From Candidatus Borkfalkia ceftriaxoniphila (lineage in GTDB: Bacteria; Bacillota; Clostridia; Christensenellales; Borkfalkiaceae), in the NCBI RefSeq assembly GCF_004134775.1, contig NZ_SDOZ01000002.1:966005-1030004 (forward strand): 64,000 bases of DNA, read 5' to 3'. A program made the translations under genes and the position numbers. Under the pieces are notes generated by a model. That model saw nothing but the letters and a program-made list of their open reading frames with translations. It had not been told where the DNA came from and did not search any database. Positions 58,912 to 64,000 of the stretch are shown here, piece after piece; the first letter of the stretch is position 1, and each line of letters begins with the position of its first letter.

Positions 58912-59823
58912 TTATAAACTTTCTAAATAGATCGAGGCGTTGGTCGCGGCGATCGCGCCGTCCGCGACCGCGGTCGCTACCTGCCGCACGGGTTTCGTCC
59001 TGCAATCGCCCGCAACGAACAGACCTTCCGTTTTGGTTTTGCAATTTTCGTCCGCGACGATATACCCGTCTTTGTCCAGGTCGGCGAGGTCCGCAAACGC
59101 CGCGTTGTCGGGTACCTGCCCGATCGCGACGAATACGGCGGGAATTTCGTGTCGGCATACGTTGCCGTCTTTATCCGTGTATTCGATGGCTTTCAGTTCC
59201 GTGTCCCCGATAAAATCCGTCACGGCGGTATTCGGGCGCACTTCGATGTTTTCTTTGGCGCGCAGCGCTTTTACGAGTTGTGCGTCTCCGAAAAATTTAT
59301 CGAACAGCGTGTAAACGTACACTTTTTTGCAATAACTCGCGAGCAGCAGCGAATATTGCAGGGCGGTGTTCGCGTCGCCTATAACGGCGACCTCTTTCCC
59401 CTTATAAAACGCGCCGTCGCAAATGGCGCAGTAATATACGCCTTTGCCCACCAAATCGTCCCTGTTGCTCTTGGTCTTTAAGTGCTTATGCTTTACGCCC
59501 GAGGCAATGATCACGCTTTTTGCCTCGTATTCGTTGTATTCGGTCTTGACGGAAAAAATTTTATCGGCGCGCTTTTCGATGCGTTCCGCTTTTTCGATCT
59601 CCACCTCCGCGCCGAGCGCCGAGATCTGTTCGAATAAATTGTCCGCGAACGCCTCGCCGCTGATCTCCTTGATGGAAGGGTAATTTTCCAGCCGCGGGGA
59701 AGTCGCGATCTGCCCTCCAAGGCTCTCGCTTTCCAACAGTAATACGCTCTTGCCGTTTCTCAAAGCGTAGAGCGCGGAGGTCATGCCCGCCGCGCCCGCG
59801 CCGATGATAATTACGTCGTACAT
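58912..59823 (-). CDS. trxB: Thioredoxin reductase-like flavoprotein
   Basis: FAD and NAD(P)H dependent disulfide reductase, 303 residues. FAD motif IIGAGAAGMTSALYAL (residues 6-21), redox-active CAIC (about 132-135), NAD(P)H motif VIGDANTALQYSLLLA and the C-terminal GLFVAGDCR FAD motif. The NAD(P)H motif GDANTA deviates from the usual GGGDSA, so the electron donor could be unusual (ferredoxin-type relatives exist). Its ATG is one base after the nrdD stop (TGATATG), so it is coupled to an RNR with a fused glutaredoxin-like domain that it may reduce. Confidence 0.92.
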   Translation of the reverse strand: MYDVIIIGAGAAGMTSALYALRNGKSVLLLESESLGGQIATSPRLENYPSIKEISGEAFADNLFEQISALGAEVEIEKAERIEKRADKIFSVKTEYNEYEAKSVIIASGVKHKHLKTKSNRDDLVGKGVYYCAICDGAFYKGKEVAVIGDANTALQYSLLLASYCKKVYVYTLFDKFFGDAQLVKALRAKENIEVRPNTAVTDFIGDTELKAIEYTDKDGNVCRHEIPAVFVAIGQVPDNAAFADLADLDKDGYIVADENCKTKTEGLFVAGDCRTKPVRQVATAVADGAIAATNASIYLESL

Positions 59824-59824
59824 A

Positions 59825-62188
59825 TCAGCCGATGCTCTCGATATATTTTCTGATCTCGCTGGCGTTGTCGTAGGTCTTGAACCCGTCGCCTTCGGGAACG
59901 AGCAGCGAGGGAGCCTTTTTCACGCCGAACTTCGCGGTCGCCGCCGCGTCTTCTTCGGCGTTGACGATCGCATATTTCACGCCCGCCTTGTCCAGCATCA
60001 TTTTGCTGGTCTTGCAGTTCGGGCAGCCGTTTCTGGTAAAGAGCACGGGGCCGTCCAGTTTGGGCGCCGCCGCGTTGACCTTTTCGCACACTTTCGCCGC
60101 GCTCTTCGCGTGCAGTTTCGAGTTCGCGATATCGTACACCTTGCGGTCCTTGAATTCCTGCGCCTTGCCGTCGTTCCAGTTCTGCACGGGACGGTAGTAG
60201 CCCGTGATGCGGCTGTAAACTTCCGTCTTGCCGCCGCAGACAGGGCACTTGAACTGTTCGCCCGCAAGATAGCCGTGGTCCTGGCAGATGGAATACGTGG
60301 GGGAAAGGGTATAATAGGGCAGTTTATAGTTCTCCGCGATCTTCCTGACCAGCGTCGCCGCGGCTTTCCAATCGGGGAGTTTTTCGCCGAGGAATGCGTG
60401 GAATACCGTGCCCGAAGTGTACAGCGTCTGCAATTCGTCCTGAATGTCCAGCGCGTCGAAAATATCTTCCGTGTATCCCACGGGCAGATGCGAACTGTTG
60501 GTGTAATAGGGCGTGCCGTTCATGTTCGCGGTCTTGATATCGGGATAGCGCTGTACGTCGTGCTTGGCAAAGCGATAGGTCGTCGATTCGGCGGGCGTCG
60601 CTTCCAAATTGTACAGATCGCCGTATTCCTCCTGATAGTCGGAAAGACGCTCGCGCATATGATTGAGCACTTTTTTGGTGAATTCCTGCGTTTTGGGATC
60701 GGTCATATCCTTGCCTAGCCATTTGGCGTTGAGACCGACTTCGTTCATGCCCAAAAGCCCGATGGTCGAGAAGTGATTTGCGAAGGTGCCCAGATAACGC
60801 TTGGTGTAGGGATACAGCCCCTCGTCCAAAAGGCGGGAAATGACGGTGCGCTTGGTTTTTAAGGAGCGCGCCGCAATGTCCATCAGACGGTCGAGCCGCT
60901 TGAAAAATTCATTTTCGTCGGCAGCCAGATAGGCGATGCGCGGCATATTGATGGTCACGACGCCGACGGAGCCCGTCGATTCGCCGCTGCCGAAGAACCC
61001 GCCCGATTTTTTGCGCAATTCGCGGAGGTCCAGGCGCAGGCGGCAGCACATGCTGCGGATATCGCTGGGTTCCATGTCCGAATTGAGGTAATTGGAGAAA
61101 TAAGGCGTGCCGTATTTCGCGGTCATTTCGAAGAGCAGTTTGTTGTTTTCCGTATCCGACCAGTCGAAATCCTTGGTAATGGAATAGGTAGGGATGGGGT
61201 ACTGGAATCCGCGTCCGTTGGCGTCGCCCTCGATCATTACCTCGATGAACGCCTTGTTCACGATATCCATTTCTTTTTGGCAGTCCTTATACTTGAAGTC
61301 CTGCTCCTTGCCGCCCACGATCGCGGGAAGTTCCGCCAGATCGTTGGGAACGACCCAGTCGAGGGTGATATTGGAAAAAGGCGCCTGCGTGCCCCAGCGG
61401 CTGGGGGTGTTCACGCCGTAAATGAAACTTTCGATGCACTTTTTCACCGCGTCGTAGGAGAGGTTGTCCGCCTTGACGAAGGGTGCGAGATAAGTGTCGA
61501 ACGAAGAGAATGCCTGCGCGCCCGCCCACTCGTTCTGCATGATGCCCAAAAAGTTGACCATCTGGTTGCAGAGGGTGGCGAGGTGCTTTGCGGGGGCGGA
61601 CGTGATCTTGCCCGAAATGCCGCCCAGACCTTCCTGAATGAGCTGTTTTAAAGACCAACCCGCGCAATAGCCCGTCAGCATACTCAGATCGTGAATATGC
61701 AGGTCGGCGTTGCGGTGCGCGTTGGCGATCTCGTCGTCGTAAATTTCCGAAAGCCAGTAATTGGCGGTAATGGCGCCGCTGTTGGAAAGGATCAGCCCGC
61801 CGACCGAATAAGTCACGGTCGAGTTTTCCTTCACGCGCCAGTCGGTCGCCTTCACATAACTGTCCACGAGTTCTTTATAGTCGAGAATGGTGGACTTCAT
61901 GTTGCGGATCTTTTCTCTCTGTCTGCGGTACAGTATGTATGCTTTGGCGATGTCCGCGTAACCCGCCTGAATGAGCACCTGCTCCACGCTGTCCTGAATA
62001 TCTTCGACGGCAACGAGCCCGTCCTTGATCTTATTTTCAAAGTCGGACGTGACTTTGAGGGCGAGCATATCGATCACGCTGGGGTGATACTGTTTTTCCT
62101 GCGCTTCGAACGCTTTCGTGATGGCGACAACGATCTTATGAATGTCGAACTCTGCTTTTGCACCGTCTCTTTTGATTACGCGATACAT
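59825..62188 (-). CDS. nrdD: Anaerobic ribonucleoside-triphosphate reductase with fused glutaredoxin-like domain
   Basis: Oxygen-sensitive class III enzyme making dNTPs, 787 residues. Domains: ATP-cone (1-90), the ten-stranded barrel, the zinc site with CPVCGG (about 643), the glycyl-radical region SRITGYYRPVQNWNDGK (about 653-669), and then an extra C-terminal thioredoxin/glutaredoxin-fold domain (about 705-787) with NGCPNC (about 720). The fusion suggests reduction by disulfide exchange, with the adjoining trxB as electron source, rather than formate alone. The activase gene nrdG is not seen nearby. GGGAGG precedes ATG 62188; two NrdR-type boxes lie upstream. Confidence 0.95.
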   Translation of the reverse strand: MYRVIKRDGAKAEFDIHKIVVAITKAFEAQEKQYHPSVIDMLALKVTSDFENKIKDGLVAVEDIQDSVEQVLIQAGYADIAKAYILYRRQREKIRNMKSTILDYKELVDSYVKATDWRVKENSTVTYSVGGLILSNSGAITANYWLSEIYDDEIANAHRNADLHIHDLSMLTGYCAGWSLKQLIQEGLGGISGKITSAPAKHLATLCNQMVNFLGIMQNEWAGAQAFSSFDTYLAPFVKADNLSYDAVKKCIESFIYGVNTPSRWGTQAPFSNITLDWVVPNDLAELPAIVGGKEQDFKYKDCQKEMDIVNKAFIEVMIEGDANGRGFQYPIPTYSITKDFDWSDTENNKLLFEMTAKYGTPYFSNYLNSDMEPSDIRSMCCRLRLDLRELRKKSGGFFGSGESTGSVGVVTINMPRIAYLAADENEFFKRLDRLMDIAARSLKTKRTVISRLLDEGLYPYTKRYLGTFANHFSTIGLLGMNEVGLNAKWLGKDMTDPKTQEFTKKVLNHMRERLSDYQEEYGDLYNLEATPAESTTYRFAKHDVQRYPDIKTANMNGTPYYTNSSHLPVGYTEDIFDALDIQDELQTLYTSGTVFHAFLGEKLPDWKAAATLVRKIAENYKLPYYTLSPTYSICQDHGYLAGEQFKCPVCGGKTEVYSRITGYYRPVQNWNDGKAQEFKDRKVYDIANSKLHAKSAAKVCEKVNAAAPKLDGPVLFTRNGCPNCKTSKMMLDKAGVKYAIVNAEEDAAATAKFGVKKAPSLLVPEGDGFKTYDNASEIRKYIESIG

Positions 62189-62223
62189 CGATTCAATCCT
62201 CCCAAAACTTTCGGTAGGGCTCT

Positions 62224-62252
62224 ATTATAGCACCGCCCCTTGCGATTGTCAA
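62224..62252 (-). promoter_or_regulatory. nrdD-trxB promoter
   Basis: Minus-strand TTGACA (62252-62247), 17 nt, TATAAT (62229-62224). Confidence 0.85.
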
Positions 62253-62260
62253 TACTCTTG

Positions 62261-62308
62261 CGTCAATATTTAGTGTAAAAAATTTTTTATAAACACAAGA
62301 TATGGTGT
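62261..62308 (-). promoter_or_regulatory. Paired NrdR-type boxes upstream of nrdD
   Basis: ACACAAGATATGGTGT at 62293-62308 is a good match to the 16-bp NrdR box (ACAC-W-ATAT-N-W-GTGT type). CGTCAATATTTAGTGT at 62261-62276 matches in its right half. The two are offset by 32 bp (three helical turns), as in known NrdR operators, just upstream of the -35 box. Confidence 0.65.
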
Positions 62309-62405
62309 TTGCAACACTTTATCGAAATTTGTTCAGGAATTTAAAAAAAGGATTGTAAGCACTGCACGGATATGTTATAATGATTAAAAATAGTTGGAGG
62401 GATTC

Positions 62406-62888
62406 ATGAAACTAACAGGTCGTTCGGCAGCGGGCTCGGAAATTACGTATGAGGAAAATTTTTGGACGGGCAAACGTAAGTTGTACGTAGATGGCACCGA
62501 GATCGCGAAAGCAGATCGGAAAACCTTTGTAAAAGAAGAAGAGGATGCAAAGCATTATTATTGTATAAGGGGAAATTTTATTTCGGGAGTAACGGTCATG
62601 GCAGATGCGGAAGAGATCGTCCTTTGCAAAAATCTTTGGTACGAATGGATATTGATCTTCTTCCCGTTGGTGGGAATCGTTTTCGGCGTAGGCTTCGGCG
62701 GCGCGATAGGCGGCGGACTGAGCGCTTTGTTCTGTATGATCGGCGCGGTTTGCAACGCGATCTTGCTCCGTTCCAACCTTTCCAAACCTTTGTCGGTGAT
62801 TCTCTGTATCGTCGTGGGCGTTGTTGTCAACGCCGCATGGATCGGCATTTGGTTGCCGATTATGTTAGCGATTTCGCAACACATTTAA
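62406..62888 (+). CDS. Hypothetical membrane protein
   Basis: A 160-residue protein: an N-terminal soluble, strand-like part (about 1-75, with YEENFWTGKRKLYVDG resembling a PH-like sheet) and four hydrophobic segments in the C-terminal half (about 80-155), one of which is Gly-rich (GVGFGGAIGGGLSAL). GGAGGG precedes the ATG at 62406; an upstream TTG at 62394 is rejected. Divergent from nrdD. Function unknown. Confidence 0.6.
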   Translation: MKLTGRSAAGSEITYEENFWTGKRKLYVDGTEIAKADRKTFVKEEEDAKHYYCIRGNFISGVTVMADAEEIVLCKNLWYEWILIFFPLVGIVFGVGFGGAIGGGLSALFCMIGAVCNAILLRSNLSKPLSVILCIVVGVVVNAAWIGIWLPIMLAISQHI

Positions 62889-62913
62889 AAAAGGGCTATA
62901 CAGCCCTTTTTTT
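62886..62913. terminator. Bidirectional terminator at 62.9 kb
   Basis: Stem AAAGGGCT / AGCCCTTT with a short loop, A-rich on the left and T7 on the right, between two convergent genes. Confidence 0.8.
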
Positions 62914-63328
62914 ATGCCTTTTTCTTTTTTTTAAAGGAGGGAAACAGGACGATGACCAGTCCGACGCCCGCAAAAATGCCCCAGTGCGGTACTTTTACGG
63001 CAACTTCGTCCAGCCTGTCCAGCGCCTTATCCAGCCCGTAATGCACGAACGCCTCGCGGGGAAGTTCGTCCGGGCGGATGCTTTCCAGCAAAAGACCGTT
63101 ATATCTGGTTTCGAAAATATAAAACTGCCTGCCGAACGCGCGATAGGTGTAGATCTTTTCGACGTCGGAGATCACCTCGTTCTTTTTCGCCGCGTCGTAT
63201 TCGTTGAAATGCAGATTGGAATAACTGAGCGCCGTCTTGACCCCGTCGCTCACGATGACGAATTTATAACTGAATATCATCACCGAAGCGGTCGCGACGA
63301 TCAGAAAAAATTTGATAAAAATGCGCAT
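62912..63328 (-). CDS. Hypothetical membrane protein
   Basis: A 138-residue protein with an N-terminal hydrophobic helix (residues 3-23), a soluble middle part exposed outside (about 25-108) and a second helix near the C terminus (about 114-132) ending in FKKKKKA. This two-helix topology with an external domain has no family I recognise. It is convergent with the gene at 62406 and divergent from the methyltransferase gene at 63457. Confidence 0.6.
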   Translation of the reverse strand: MRIFIKFFLIVATASVMIFSYKFVIVSDGVKTALSYSNLHFNEYDAAKKNEVISDVEKIYTYRAFGRQFYIFETRYNGLLLESIRPDELPREAFVHYGLDKALDRLDEVAVKVPHWGIFAGVGLVIVLFPSFKKKKKA

Positions 63329-63420
63329 AAGAAACCCTTTCTAACCCTAAAACGTACTTGTGTTTCGTTAGTATTATATAGCGGATCCGCGGTTTTGTCA
63401 ATGTAAAAGGCGAATCGTAT

Positions 63421-63449
63421 TTGCAAAAAACGGCGATCTGTGATATGAT
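63421..63449 (+). promoter_or_regulatory. Promoter of the methyltransferase gene at 63457 (leaderless)
   Basis: TTGCAA (63421-63426), 17 nt, TATGAT (63444-63449). The ATG at 63457 is 7 nt after the -10 box, so the transcript should begin at or just before it. Confidence 0.7.
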
Positions 63450-63456
63450 AGTTGCA

Positions 63457-64000
63457 ATGGAAACACAATTTACGGGCAAACTCGGCGAGGGAGAAGTCGT
63501 CGAAGAATTGTTGGAAGGCGGGCTGAAAATCATTCAGAACGTCAAACTGTACCGATTTACCAGCGACAGCGTGCTTTTGACGCGGTTCGTCAAAGCGAAA
63601 GCGCACGAGAAGGCGGCGGATTTCTGTGCGGGCAGCGGCATCGTGGGACTGCATTTTTACGCGCTCAATCCCGAAAAAGTCGAGAGCGTCGCCCTTTTCG
63701 AAATGCAGAAAGATCTTTCCGATATGAGCCGACGCTCCGTGGCGCTGAACGGTTTGAAAAATTTTACCGCCGTGAACTGCCGCGTGCAGGATATCGGCAA
63801 GGAATACGACGAGTATTTTTCGCTCGTGCTCGCCAATCCGCCCTACGAGCGCGGCGGTTTTTCCAACGACGATTACAAAAAAGCGATCTGCCGCAAGGAG
63901 ATCACGGTCACGCTCGCGGAGATCGTGGACGCGGCGTTCGCGAAACTGAAATTCGGCGGGCGGCTCGCGCTCGTCAACCGCGCCGACCGCGTGGCGGAAG
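63457..64000 (+). CDS. TrmN6/YfiC-like tRNA1(Val) adenine-N6 methyltransferase (cut by window end)
   Basis: The first 181 residues of a SAM-dependent N6-adenine methyltransferase that acts on A37 of a valine tRNA in its E. coli relative. Seen: the family start (YRFTSDSVLLTRFV), the SAM motif ADFCAGSGIVGLHF (about residues 54-67) and the catalytic NPPYERGGF (about 126-134). The gene runs off the right edge of the window. No ribosome binding site precedes the ATG, which lies at the predicted transcription start. Confidence 0.85.
   Translation, partial: METQFTGKLGEGEVVEELLEGGLKIIQNVKLYRFTSDSVLLTRFVKAKAHEKAADFCAGSGIVGLHFYALNPEKVESVALFEMQKDLSDMSRRSVALNGLKNFTAVNCRVQDIGKEYDEYFSLVLANPPYERGGFSNDDYKKAICRKEITVTLAEIVDAAFAKLKFGGRLALVNRADRVAE

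Noticed and set aside
59783..60718. 311-codon plus-strand ORF
   Set aside because: Antisense of the nrdD 3' half.

Overview
The window is chromosomal DNA from a spore-forming-type Bacillota, most likely class Clostridia. The evidence is the Firmicutes-type 16S rRNA 5' end, yyaC, veg, a DUF3794-LysM protein, Rex-AdhE, class III RNR, FeoAB and strong AGGAGG-type ribosome binding sites. Most genes are GC-rich, but 5.3-6.4 kb and 8.6-10.0 kb are clearly AT-rich. A Christensenellales/Borkfalkiaceae-like gut lineage is a guess only. The 16S gene runs off the left edge and a methyltransferase gene runs off the right edge. I see no prophage, IS element, CRISPR array or tRNA gene.

Left part (1-15.5 kb) is the replication-origin neighbourhood. 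On the minus strand lie the 16S rRNA with three tandem promoters, parB-parA, ftsH, and further right dnaN and rpmH-rnpA-yidD-yidC-jag. An AT-rich 1.1-kb gap carries four parS-like sites within 145 bp and a group of perfect DnaA boxes just before yyaC. A second group of DnaA boxes with an AT-rich tract lies between dnaN and rsmG, where gene orientation flips outward. dnaA, recF, gyrBA, mnmE and mnmG are absent, so the usual origin order is rearranged. Beside jag sits an AT-rich pair of unknown genes preceded by a structured leader RNA that ends in its own terminator.

Middle part: a YpsA-like SLOG protein and an NfeD-flotillin membrane module come first (15.5-19.3 kb). A glycan-use region follows (19.4-35.9 kb). 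It holds a GH95-type glycosidase, an AraC regulator, a GH78-type rhamnosidase, two UroD-fold proteins, two lipoproteins, an anchored Ig-like surface protein, and an ABC importer (lipoprotein plus two permeases, no ATPase) with a YesL-type protein. One permease carries a large N-terminal extracytoplasmic domain. Rhamnose- and/or fucose-containing plant or mucin glycans are the likely target. Next come a Sel1-repeat gene with an apparent frameshift and feoA-feoA-feoB with a Cys-rich partner.

Right part (40-64 kb) is mostly housekeeping: GTP-type PEP carboxykinase, rplM-rpsI, veg, a spore-coat-type DUF3794-LysM protein, ispE, the redox regulator rex with its likely target adhE, a small kinase-fold protein, an XRE repressor with a divergent small gene and paired operators, and trxB behind an anaerobic ribonucleotide reductase that has a glutaredoxin-like domain fused to its C terminus and NrdR-type boxes upstream. 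Many hypothetical membrane, lipoprotein and acidic proteins are interspersed. Canonical TTGACA-17-TATAAT promoters and GC-rich hairpin/T-tract terminators allow most transcription units to be drawn.
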